DNA from: Glaciimonas sp.
GTDB lineage: Bacteria; Pseudomonadota; Gammaproteobacteria; Burkholderiales; Burkholderiaceae_D
Assembly: GCA_012927625.1 (NCBI GenBank)
Contig: JABBOV010000004.1
Span: forward strand, 124,001-188,000
Length of the DNA stretch: 64,000 nucleotides
Direction of reading: 5' to 3'
Below the pieces are notes generated by a model that saw only the letters and a program-made list of their open reading frames with translations, made no database searches and was not told where the DNA came from. Made by a program: the position numbers and the translations under genes. Each line of letters starts with the position of its first letter. Position 1 is the stretch's first letter. Of the stretch, positions 10,367 through 19,968 are shown piece by piece.

Positions 10367-13162
10367 ATGCCAATCAATATGCATCCTAAAACCCCGCCTA
10401 CATTAATTTCCTTTAGTCTGAGAACACTTGGGGCTGCTGTTGCTTCGGCCGTATTGTGTTCCGCAGCGCTTGCTGCCGGCTTGGGTAAATTGACGGTTTT
10501 GTCTTCGCTAGGAGAGCCGCTCAGGGCGGAAATTGAACTATCTTCCACCTCTCAGGACGATGCCGGATCTTTGGTGGCGAAATTGGCCCCAACTGAGGCA
10601 TATCGACAAGCTAAAATTGATTTCAATCCTGTCTTGCTGTCATTGCGTTTTGCTATTGTGCAGCGTGGAGGTCGGAAAGTCATTAGCATGACCTCTACGC
10701 AGCCAATCAATGAACCGTTTGTCGACGTGCTGCTGGAGCTAGGCGGGAACAAAGGCCGTCTGACTCGCGAATACACGTTCTTGCTGGATCCGGTTGACTT
10801 GCGTCTGGGCCAGAATGCCCAGACAGTTACGCCGGTGGCGGCGCCCGGTGCGGCGGAATTGGGAACGGCATCGCCCGCCCCAGCCCCGGAATTAGCCGCC
10901 CAAGAAAGCGCAGCACGGGCACGTAATCCGGTCTCAAAAGGACGTTCTACGATAATTGAAGACAAAAAGACCACCAGTTATAGGGTCAAGAGCGGAGATA
11001 CACTGACTCTTGTCGCCTTGAAATTCAAGCCGGAAAGCATATCGCTGGATCAAATGCTGGTTGCATTGTACCGGGCGAATCCGAATGGATTTGTCAGCAA
11101 CAACATGAACCGGATGCGTGCCGGCTTTGTTTTGTCGGTTCCAGACAGCAATACTACAAGCAACGTTCCGTCACGTGTCGCTTCTGGCATCGTTATTGCT
11201 CAGGCAGCTGATTTCAACGCTTACCGTAACCAGCTTGCCAGCAAGGTTACCCAAGGCGCAGCAAAATCATCTACAGTAATGAAAAAAAATGCACAAGGCG
11301 CACAAAATGCGCAAAGTGCAGTAGGCAAGGTTGAGACCAAAGTCGAAGAAACGCAGGCAGGTGTTTCTGTATCGAAAGATAAATTACAGTTATCCAAAGC
11401 AAATGCTCTGGCGGGCAATCCCGCTAGGCAGGCTAACGGAACTACTCCTGGTGGCGAAAACACAATTGCAGCCGATAAGGCGTTAGCAGAGGCTAGTGCG
11501 CGCATTACGATTCTGGAGAAAAATTTAAGCGACTTGCAAAAACTTCTTGAGATCAAGAATAAAGCACTGACAGAACAGCAACTGAATGCACAAACTGCGC
11601 AAAATTTGAAAGCGAAATCGCCAGCAACGCCTGCTTTGGTTGCTCCTGTTGTTCCGGCTGCCCCTGTTGCTACGGTTGCTCCGGCTGCCCCGGCTGCTAC
11701 GGTTGCTCCGTTGCCAGCACCTGCGGCGTCAACAACGAAAACGAAAATAGTTGCTGCAGAGCCGCCCGCCAAAGCGAGCTTCATGGACCAGTTACTGGAT
11801 AATCCTTTATTGCTTCCAGTCGCCGGTATTTTGATTGCCATTCTGGGTGCCTTCGGTATTTACAGTAATCGCCGTAGAAAGAAACCGCATAATAAGTTCG
11901 ACGACAGCACTTTTGCCGCATCGAGTCTGCAAACGAATTCACTTTTTGGCTCGACCGGCGGCCAAAGCGTGGATACCAACAATAGCGTCTTCAATTCCAG
12001 TTTTGCTCCGTCAGCCAGCCAACTCGACGCCAATGAAGTTGACCCGGTCGCTGAAGCAGATGTGTACATTGCCTATGGCCGCGACGCGCAGGCTGAAGAA
12101 ATTTTGAAAGAGGCGCTAAGGACGCAACCGGACCGCCATCCAGTACGCCTGAAATTGCTTGAAATTTACGCGAGCCGCAAGGATTTACGCTCTTTTGAGG
12201 CGCTTGCCAGTGAACTGTATGGCATGACAAAGGGAGAAACTGATGAGTGGCAACAGGCTGCCCGGCTTGGTGCGGCGCTGGACCCGAATAATCCTTTATA
12301 CGCAGGCGGTGCACTTCCTGGCGAAGCCGCTGCCAAGGCCGTTGCATTGGGTGAGCCAACCTTGCCCCTGGAAGAGCTTTATCCAGAAGCTATCCTGACC
12401 AATTCGCAATCGCATGTCGGCGTGGAGTCGGCGAAGCTTGCTTTCGAAGATATCGCGCCGGGAATAAAACCCAAGCTTGATTCTGTCGCATCAACCAATT
12501 CAGTTCCTGATTATATTGCCGAGGCAGAAAATTCGATTTCAAATGGCCTGGATTTTGATTTGGGCGAGATTGCCGAGGCGGCATCGGAAACCGACGTAGA
12601 CCCGGCCAAGGATAAAGAGCCTGACGATATCAGCATCGATTTTGTAACGGAATCCCTGGTCGCACCCACTATGCCGGAGAAGGCGGTAGAAGCCGCGCCT
12701 ATTTCCATTTTTCCCAAGTTTGACTTGGATGAAGTCGATTTTGATTTCTTGGGAAACACAGCAACTAACAAAACAGATGCCGCTCAGCACCCGGAATTAC
12801 CATTGGAGGATGTGGCCCATGCCACTTTGCCTATTGTAAATGCTGAAATTGAGGCTGAGACGGAAGCTTCTGTTGAGCCGGCTACACCAGGGCTAGAGTT
12901 GGATTTATCGGGATTCGATCTGCATTTCGATCCGATCGAGCCGCCTAGCGCGTCTACTCAAGATAACTTAGATCAAGTGGCGCCAATCGATGCTGGTGCT
13001 GGTTTTGGAAATATTGAAATGTCGACAAAACTCGACCTGGCTATTGCTTACCAGGAAATTGGTGACAAGGAAGGTGCTCGCGAATTGCTCAATGAGGTAT
13101 TGATAGATGGAACGGCGGCGCAAATCGAGAAAGCTAAAACCTTGCTGGCTGAGTTGGCCTGA
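10367..13162 (+). CDS. fimV: FimV-type LysM/TPR polar membrane protein
   Basis: Inner-membrane protein linked in other species to type IV pilus assembly, twitching and polar signalling. It has 931 residues. Visible parts in order are: a signal-like hydrophobic N-terminus (about 18-37); the conserved FimV N-terminal domain (LGKLTVLSSLGEPLRAEI); a LysM domain from about residue 204 (YRVKSGDTLTLVALKFKP); a short coiled coil near 375-410; Ala/Pro/Val repeats (about 420-460); one membrane helix near 480-500; an acidic cytoplasmic part with a TPR-like region near 565-620; and the C-terminal FimV domain (LDLAIAYQEIGDKEGARELL). A second Met four codons in is an alternative start. No pilus genes are in the window. 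Confidence 0.88.
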   Translation: MPINMHPKTPPTLISFSLRTLGAAVASAVLCSAALAAGLGKLTVLSSLGEPLRAEIELSSTSQDDAGSLVAKLAPTEAYRQAKIDFNPVLLSLRFAIVQRGGRKVISMTSTQPINEPFVDVLLELGGNKGRLTREYTFLLDPVDLRLGQNAQTVTPVAAPGAAELGTASPAPAPELAAQESAARARNPVSKGRSTIIEDKKTTSYRVKSGDTLTLVALKFKPESISLDQMLVALYRANPNGFVSNNMNRMRAGFVLSVPDSNTTSNVPSRVASGIVIAQAADFNAYRNQLASKVTQGAAKSSTVMKKNAQGAQNAQSAVGKVETKVEETQAGVSVSKDKLQLSKANALAGNPARQANGTTPGGENTIAADKALAEASARITILEKNLSDLQKLLEIKNKALTEQQLNAQTAQNLKAKSPATPALVAPVVPAAPVATVAPAAPAATVAPLPAPAASTTKTKIVAAEPPAKASFMDQLLDNPLLLPVAGILIAILGAFGIYSNRRRKKPHNKFDDSTFAASSLQTNSLFGSTGGQSVDTNNSVFNSSFAPSASQLDANEVDPVAEADVYIAYGRDAQAEEILKEALRTQPDRHPVRLKLLEIYASRKDLRSFEALASELYGMTKGETDEWQQAARLGAALDPNNPLYAGGALPGEAAAKAVALGEPTLPLEELYPEAILTNSQSHVGVESAKLAFEDIAPGIKPKLDSVASTNSVPDYIAEAENSISNGLDFDLGEIAEAASETDVDPAKDKEPDDISIDFVTESLVAPTMPEKAVEAAPISIFPKFDLDEVDFDFLGNTATNKTDAAQHPELPLEDVAHATLPIVNAEIEAETEASVEPATPGLELDLSGFDLHFDPIEPPSASTQDNLDQVAPIDAGAGFGNIEMSTKLDLAIAYQEIGDKEGARELLNEVLIDGTAAQIEKAKTLLAELA

Positions 13163-13180
13163 TTACGCATGCTGATAGGG

Positions 13181-13217
13181 ACGGGCGTCCCTTCTGCTGA
13201 CGCCCGTTTTATTTTTC
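13181..13217 (+). terminator. Rho-independent terminator after fimV
   Basis: The stem ACGGGCGTC (13181-13189) pairs with GACGCCCGT (13199-13207) around a 9-nt loop and is followed by a T-rich run. It ends the fimV transcript just before truA, so truA needs its own promoter or read-through. Confidence 0.85.
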
Positions 13218-13241
13218 TGGTTTGTATTGGATGGATTTGAT

Positions 13242-14069
13242 TTGAAGCGGATTGCCCTCGGTATTGAGTACGACGGTTCGCCTTGGTCCGGCTGGCAAAC
13301 CCAGCCGGATGGCAGGACAGTGCAGGATATGCTGGAATCAGGACTCGGCAAATTCACCCGACAAGAGATGACAACCGTGTGCGCTGGCCGCACCGATGCA
13401 GGCGTTCATGCAATAGAACAAGTCGTGCATTTTGATGCCGATATAAGCCGGGAAACGGCTTCCTGGGTGCGCGGCGTAAATGCATTTTTACCGCCCTCAA
13501 TTGCAGTCCGCTGGGCCTGCGAAGTCCAGCGTGATGACGATGTGGCTGACCACACGGCTGACTACGCAGATGGACATTTTCATGCGCGTTTTAGCGCGAC
13601 CGCACGCACTTACCACTACGTTATATACAACCATCCGACCAGGTCGCCCCTGTTGACCGGAAAAGTCGGCTGGGTGTTTCGTGCGCTGGATGAAAATAAA
13701 ATGCGGATTGCAGCCCAATCGCTGGTTGGCGTTCATGACTTCTCGGCCTTTCGGGCCTCGCAGTGCCAGGCAAAATCCCCTGTTCGGACGATGCATGCGA
13801 TCGATATTGTGCGCAACGGCAACTTGATCGTGATCACCTTGCGCGGCAATGCTTTTTTGCATCACATGGTTAGAAATATCGTCGGGTCGCTGATCTTCAT
13901 CGGTATCGGTAAAAAGCCATCTGATTGGCTAAAAGAAGTGCTGGAGGGCCGCGATAGAAAGTATGCGGCGCCAACATTCATGCCCGACGGACTGTATCTG
14001 GCGAAAATTGAATACGATCAAAAATGGGGATTGCCGCAGGAAAAGATGAATTTTTTGCCGTGTATATAA
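13242..14069 (+). CDS. truA: tRNA pseudouridine(38-40) synthase TruA
   Basis: Converts uridines 38-40 in the anticodon arm of tRNAs to pseudouridine. The catalytic aspartate lies in GRTDAGVHA near residue 52. Conserved YHYVIYN and the C-terminal LRGNAFLHHMVRNIVGSLI region are present. The start is placed at TTG 13242, giving the family N-terminus MKRIALGIEYDG with GGATGGA upstream. An in-frame TTG at 13227 would add five residues. The ATG at 13231 is in another frame. In many Burkholderiales truA is followed by trpF-trpB-trpA; here it is followed by a repeat and accessory genes. Confidence 0.93.
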   Translation: MKRIALGIEYDGSPWSGWQTQPDGRTVQDMLESGLGKFTRQEMTTVCAGRTDAGVHAIEQVVHFDADISRETASWVRGVNAFLPPSIAVRWACEVQRDDDVADHTADYADGHFHARFSATARTYHYVIYNHPTRSPLLTGKVGWVFRALDENKMRIAAQSLVGVHDFSAFRASQCQAKSPVRTMHAIDIVRNGNLIVITLRGNAFLHHMVRNIVGSLIFIGIGKKPSDWLKEVLEGRDRKYAAPTFMPDGLYLAKIEYDQKWGLPQEKMNFLPCI

Positions 14070-14104
14070 GGCTATCAACTATTTAATTATTATTAAAATA
14101 TGGT

Positions 14105-14175
14105 GGAGTATGCTAAATATCGTATCAATCGCCGCATTAATTACTTATCAATTGCAAAAATACGGTAGATAGTAT
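14105..14175 (+). repeat. 71-bp dispersed intergenic repeat, copy C
   Basis: It lies in the roughly 300-bp gap between truA and the convergent DUF2249 gene. Blocks are GGAGTAT (14105-14111), CGCAT (14133-14137), AAAAATAC and AGTAT (14171-14175), with spacers of 21, 18 and 7 nt. Nothing else was recognised in this gap. Confidence 0.8.
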
Positions 14176-14365
14176 GTGTTAAAAAAATTCCACGGCCTGG
14201 CAAAGACAGTCGGCCCTGATACGAATATCGTTTGATATAAGTTTGTAAATGCTGGCGATGGTTAGATCGACACCACTTTGGTAAAACCTGTTTTTGACCA
14301 AAGTGAAGATTCAGGCACCATCGTTGACGCCGTGCGGCGCAGGGCATCAACGATCGTATTGCAGA

Positions 14366-14707
14366 TCAGCCCTTGCAGCCACAACCGCCGCCACCACCGC
14401 CGCACCCACCCGCTTGCGGCGCATCATCCGCACCAGACGCGGCCGCTGCTGCCGGCTGTTTTGGGTGGATAGTGAAATCGATCACCACCGCATCCGGGCC
14501 ATTTTGCACATATTCATGGTGAACTTGGCCATCGTAACGCTGCTGAATCTGGCTCAACAAAGGCAATGGATCGTGATCGTTGACAAAGCGCATCACATCG
14601 CCTTGCTCCAACGATTCCAGCGCACCAAAAATGGCCGCATGGCGCAAGCGCTTGGAAACGCCGCGCACATCAAATTGATAAACTTCAGGAGTTGCTTGGA
14701 TTGACAT
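14366..14707 (-). CDS. DUF2249 protein with Gly/Cys-rich C-terminal tail
   Basis: 113-residue cytoplasmic protein. Residues 8-80 match the DUF2249 fold (FDVRGVSKRLRHAAIFGALE, then the conserved VNDHDPLPLLSQI), a family often found near nitric-oxide or anaerobic respiration genes and hemerythrin-like proteins. The last 30 residues are unusual: an Ala/Pro linker, then a tail of almost only Gly and Cys with three cysteines (GGCGGGGGGCGCKG), which suggests metal binding. A 58-residue gene lies upstream on the same strand. The substrate and partner are unknown, and no denitrification genes are nearby. Confidence 0.75.
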   Translation of the reverse strand: MSIQATPEVYQFDVRGVSKRLRHAAIFGALESLEQGDVMRFVNDHDPLPLLSQIQQRYDGQVHHEYVQNGPDAVVIDFTIHPKQPAAAAASGADDAPQAGGCGGGGGGCGCKG

Positions 14708-14808
14708 GATTAATTCCAGAAAAAGTAATACGTCATCCTATTTATTGCGCTGCGTGATTGCCTTAAGACCGATCAAGTTTTTGGAACGTGCCAGATTGTG
14801 AGTGCTTG

Positions 14809-14985
14809 CTAATGAGTATGTTTTTCTGTTTCAGATTGTGGCGGAATGGGCAAAAATCCAAGCCGCTGGGCCTTGTCGACAGCCTCAAACACCGCTTGTT
14901 TAACGAATTTTTCTAAAGTAGCTGTGTCACGCAATTTTTCAACAATAGGGTCGGACTGCTGATTTTGATTTAAATCGTTTCCCAT
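14809..14985 (-). CDS. Small hypothetical protein, 58 residues
   Basis: Short reading frame beginning MGNDLNQNQQSDPIVEKLRD and ending in HTH. A strong ribosome binding site (GAGGAAG) precedes the ATG by about 5 nt. The central part (VEKLRDTATLEKFVKQAVFEAVDKAQ) looks like an amphipathic helix, followed by a Pro-rich stretch (LGFLPIPPQ). It lies about 100 bp upstream of the DUF2249 gene on the same strand and may share its transcript. I do not recognise the family. The clear ribosome binding site and low-complexity-free sequence support it as a real gene. Confidence 0.6.
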   Translation of the reverse strand: MGNDLNQNQQSDPIVEKLRDTATLEKFVKQAVFEAVDKAQRLGFLPIPPQSETEKHTH

Positions 14986-15094
14986 CACGCTTCCTCGTTT
15001 ATTTGCAGATTGAATGTTGGGCTGATAAAGCGTTAGCCCGACCTACGGGCTGAAGTATTCGATTGGCAAAGATTTAATTTAGTAGGGTGCAATT

Positions 15095-15176
15095 GTAGGG
15101 CTTCAATAGCAAAGCGTATTGCGCCGTATGGCACGAATCACATACGGCGCAATACGCTTCGCTATTGACGCCCTAC
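15095..15176. repeat. Large palindromic REP/MITE-like repeat
   Basis: Arms at 15095-15130 and 15141-15176 are complementary at 34 of 36 positions around a 10-nt loop, both starting GTAGGGC and ending at GCGCCGTATG. Smaller hairpins built on AGCCC/GGGCT flank it on both sides (about 15019-15052 and 15213-15230). It marks the border between the DUF2249 region and the AT-rich DUF262/HEPN cassette. No transposase is nearby. Confidence 0.8.
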
Positions 15177-15229
15177 GCGTGACGGTGTGCAACTTACGGC
15201 CTTGGTGAAGCTTTAGCCCAATCAAAGGG

Positions 15230-15922
15230 CTAAGAATTAGTAAGACGTTCAAGTTCTATCTGTAGATGTAGATCTATCAAATAACAAAATTCCCATAAAT
15301 TTTCTCTGTAACCTCTAACCTGCTGATAAGTAATGCTGGATGGTGTTGCGTCAGTATGAATGATGTTATTTCTAATATTCGTCAATGAATCGATATCCCC
15401 TGATATATCTTTTTTCTGAGGGAGTCCTGTAAGCATCGATTCGTTATCAGTTAATATCCGACATTTATCACAGATATTTTCAATTCCAACTCTATTGAAA
15501 AAATTTTTAAACTCAGATGAGCCATGTTTTCCATAGTCAAATTTATAGTTTACAGATAACGCAGAAAACACTTCATCATCATTCCATAAAGATGCGGCTT
15601 CAACTAATTTTGATATAGCATTACTTTTAGCTGAGAAAGGCTTACTTCCTATTAAATCTTTTAATAAAAAAGATGTAGAGTGAATCTTTAGTTGTTTTGG
15701 TAATTTTTTATATTTTAATTTTTTCTCAGCGAGTTTATCGACAAATTCTTCTAAAATATTTTCAGAAAATGATTCAATTTTAGCCGTGAGTAAAACAATA
15801 GATGCTTTGATATATATTTCTAATACTATTGGAATAGATTGTGATAATTCAGCTTGAGTAAGTAAATAATCAATTTCACCAATTGCAGCGTCAAATTCCT
15901 TGGTAGCGTCAAAGAAAGACAT
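15230..15922 (-). CDS. HEPN-domain protein (MAE_28990/MAE_18760-like)
   Basis: 230-residue, mostly helical protein. The diagnostic HEPN R-x4-H motif is RNNIIH at about residues 183-188, in the context DSLTNIRNNIIHTD, with the helix ASIVLLTAKIESFSENILEEF near residue 40-60 typical of the MAE_28990-type HEPN group. HEPN domains of this kind are usually metal-independent RNases in toxin-antitoxin, abortive-infection or restriction-linked loci. It starts 1 nt after the stop of the upstream DUF262 gene, so the two are translationally coupled. Base composition is much more AT-rich than the flanking genes. Family assignment was by eye; activity is inferred. Confidence 0.72.
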   Translation of the reverse strand: MSFFDATKEFDAAIGEIDYLLTQAELSQSIPIVLEIYIKASIVLLTAKIESFSENILEEFVDKLAEKKLKYKKLPKQLKIHSTSFLLKDLIGSKPFSAKSNAISKLVEAASLWNDDEVFSALSVNYKFDYGKHGSSEFKNFFNRVGIENICDKCRILTDNESMLTGLPQKKDISGDIDSLTNIRNNIIHTDATPSSITYQQVRGYRENLWEFCYLIDLHLQIELERLTNS

Positions 15923-15923
15923 A

Positions 15924-17054
15924 TCAACTCATAACTTCTTTAAGCGTGTGCATCCATGCCGTCAAACGATATTCTAATTTTGGCTTATCACTGGTGCCCA
16001 ACGTAATTGATTCATTGAACTTATGATCATCGTTTAACAATTTAATAAATGCTTCGCAAATTTCTACTTTCATTTTAATAATTTGTTTTTTATCGTAATA
16101 TGCGAAACCAACCATAATAACATCCATGATTGCCCTGTTAATTTGGCGATCTGCTACTCGATTTTTCACATCAATTCTACGAAACGCTTTTTCTCCGAAA
16201 ATATCAAATGAACTATTCAAAGAATGAATGAATACACGTCGAAATCTATCAATTGTGCTTTTATCTGCATTTTTATACTCATTCATGAAGAGATTTAGAA
16301 AACCCTTCATTTTTCCAATGTAGCTACCAACGCTGCCAGTGTCTCGATTAAATCTTTCAATTAAAGCTATAGATCGGAGAACTAATTCAGCATCAACAAA
16401 GCGTGGATGTGGCCTGGTTAATCCTAGAATGGCTTGCAATTTCTCGGATTCTCGAAGGTCTCGAACTTCCTGGTTTAGGTTCCCTCTATACAGACAGTTT
16501 CTTAATTCTTGCTCATTTAATCGAACTGATCCGCGGTTCAATCGTAGAAATATGTCATATTTTATCTCGGGGTGAGATTCTTGAAGTATAACTATAATTC
16601 GAAGGATTCCATTTTTTAGAACTCTTTGGGCTTTTGTGTTAAGCGTAGAGAATTGTAATCTATTTAGTTCTGACAATACTTCTAGTCCAGTCAGTTTAAA
16701 TTCATTGGAAAAAAAACGCTTTAAACTGTTTAGCCTTTGCAGGCCGTCGACAACATTCCAAGTGCTATCTTCTTCCTCTTCAACATAAATAACTGGAATC
16801 GGCACATTTAATAAAATAGATTCAATTAAAAGGGATGCTTTCTTATTGTCCCAGATGTAATTACGCTGATAATCTGGATCCAATCGAATATCGTCTGGCA
16901 TCATTGCCACTAAATCTGCAACACTCTTATCATATGCTTGAGTCCTTAATACCCGCTTTTCTTTGGGAATTTCCTCTATTTCAGAATCTTCAATATCTGC
17001 ACTTTTATCGTCAAAATCAAAATCAAAATCATTGTCGGTATCAATATTTGTCAT
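15924..17054 (-). CDS. DUF262 (ParB/GmrS-like) protein
   Basis: 376-residue protein with a very acidic N-terminus (Asp/Glu-rich residues 4-27), then a DUF262 domain. Motifs are DPDYQRNYIWDNKKASLLIE near residue 58, VDGLQRLNSL near residue 101 (the DGQQR-type NTP-binding motif of DUF262) and FLRLNRGSVRLNEQELRN near residue 174. DUF262 occurs in GmrSD and SspE-type restriction proteins. Here the usual C-terminal DUF1524 HNH nuclease is absent, and the effector is probably the HEPN protein encoded next. A ribosome binding site (AGGAA) precedes the start. AT-rich composition suggests horizontal acquisition. The role in defence is inferred. Confidence 0.8.
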   Translation of the reverse strand: MTNIDTDNDFDFDFDDKSADIEDSEIEEIPKEKRVLRTQAYDKSVADLVAMMPDDIRLDPDYQRNYIWDNKKASLLIESILLNVPIPVIYVEEEEDSTWNVVDGLQRLNSLKRFFSNEFKLTGLEVLSELNRLQFSTLNTKAQRVLKNGILRIIVILQESHPEIKYDIFLRLNRGSVRLNEQELRNCLYRGNLNQEVRDLRESEKLQAILGLTRPHPRFVDAELVLRSIALIERFNRDTGSVGSYIGKMKGFLNLFMNEYKNADKSTIDRFRRVFIHSLNSSFDIFGEKAFRRIDVKNRVADRQINRAIMDVIMVGFAYYDKKQIIKMKVEICEAFIKLLNDDHKFNESITLGTSDKPKLEYRLTAWMHTLKEVMS

Positions 17055-17099
17055 ATATATTCCTGAGTTAATATTTAAGTGCTACTGAAATTTTTTACG

Positions 17100-18857
<1,758 letters not shown>

Positions 18858-19053
18858 GTGTGTTCTTTGATGACGTGTTGGATTGATATTGGTTGAAAGC
18901 ATTCTACCGTAGAGGCTGACAGGCAGGCCGCTAGCGTGGCTGATGTAATAGTGCAACAAGCGGCTTCGCCAGACGTTAAACTGATGGACTTTGAATGGCC
19001 TAGTTGTACCGGGCCGCGCTGAATCGCCATTTTGTTTTCAAGCCTGCTATCCG

Positions 19054-19812
19054 ATGACTGAAATACTATTGCTGTGCCTGTTCGCCTTTTTTGCCGGCTT
19101 GATTGATGCGGCGGTGGGGGGCGGTGGTTTAATCCAGATTCCGGCGCTGTTTAATTTCATGCCGACTACCGTGCCGGCAACTTTGTTCGGCACCAATAAG
19201 GTGGCGTCGCTTGCTGGCACTTTTTTCTCTGCGCGCTCTTATTTCAAGCGGGTACGTATCGCTTGGGCGCTAGTGTTGCCGGCTGCTGCCAGCGCGTTCG
19301 TGATGGCGTTCGCCGGAGCGGCGACGGTGTCGATGGTGCCGAAATCGTTTCTGAAACCAGTAGTGTTTTTTTTGCTGGTGGTAATTGCAATTTATACGTT
19401 GTGGAAAAAAGATTTCGGCACCATTCATAAGCCGGTGCAGGTCGGCCGGCGCGAAAAAATCATTGCGGTGCTGATCGGCGGCGCGATTGGTTTTTATGAC
19501 GGTTTGTTCGGCCCTGGCACTGGCAGCTTTCTGATTTTCTTGTTTATTCGCTTTTTTGCGTTCGATTTTCTGAATGCCTCTGCCGCAGCCAAATTCGTCA
19601 ATATCGCCACCAATGTGGCCGCCTTGGCTTTCTTTGTACCGGCCGGCTATGTGCTGTGGCAGGTCGCGCTACCGATGGCGTTGGCCAATATCTTCGGCGC
19701 AGTTTTTGGCACTTGGCTGGCGCTGCACAAGGGCGCCGGGTTTGTGCGGGTATTGTTCCTGGTGCTGGTGACGACGCTGATCATGAAGCTCGGATATGAG
19801 ATTTTCTTTTAA
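19054..19812 (+). CDS. TSUP/TauE-SafE family membrane permease
   Basis: Inner-membrane protein of 252 residues with about eight hydrophobic segments. The N-terminal repeat LIDAAVGGGGLIQIPAL and the second repeat FYDGLFGPGTGSFLIFLFI near residue 145 are characteristic of the TauE/SafE sulfite or sulfoacetate exporter family. The start at 19054 (MTEILLLCLFAFFAG) is chosen because the upstream in-frame extension to 18991 is not hydrophobic and lacks family similarity. The substrate cannot be told from sequence; organosulfur anions are typical for the family. Confidence 0.88.
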   Translation: MTEILLLCLFAFFAGLIDAAVGGGGLIQIPALFNFMPTTVPATLFGTNKVASLAGTFFSARSYFKRVRIAWALVLPAAASAFVMAFAGAATVSMVPKSFLKPVVFFLLVVIAIYTLWKKDFGTIHKPVQVGRREKIIAVLIGGAIGFYDGLFGPGTGSFLIFLFIRFFAFDFLNASAAAKFVNIATNVAALAFFVPAGYVLWQVALPMALANIFGAVFGTWLALHKGAGFVRVLFLVLVTTLIMKLGYEIFF

Positions 19813-19861
19813 CTGGTTTAGCGTAATGATTCAGGCGGTTTGGCAATTAAATATGATTTTC

Positions 19862-19917
19862 CAGGAGCGGCTTTAGCCGTAATTGTTTGTGCTTGATCGC
19901 GACTAAAGTCGCTCCTG
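19862..19917. repeat. REP-type inverted repeat doublet
   Basis: CAGGAGCGGCTTTAGCCG (19862-19879) faces CGCGACTAAAGTCGCTCCTG (19898-19917). The arms are imperfect inverted copies and each contains its own small hairpin (CGGCTTTAGCCG; CGACTAAAGTCG). This closely resembles the GGAGCGGCTT REP sequences known from Pseudomonas and Xanthomonas. It sits between the convergent TSUP and formaldehyde dehydrogenase genes. Confidence 0.85.
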
Positions 19918-19968
19918 CAAAAAAATAAGTGACTTACGGAACTTCAGCGAGTTGGTGCAGCCAGGCAG

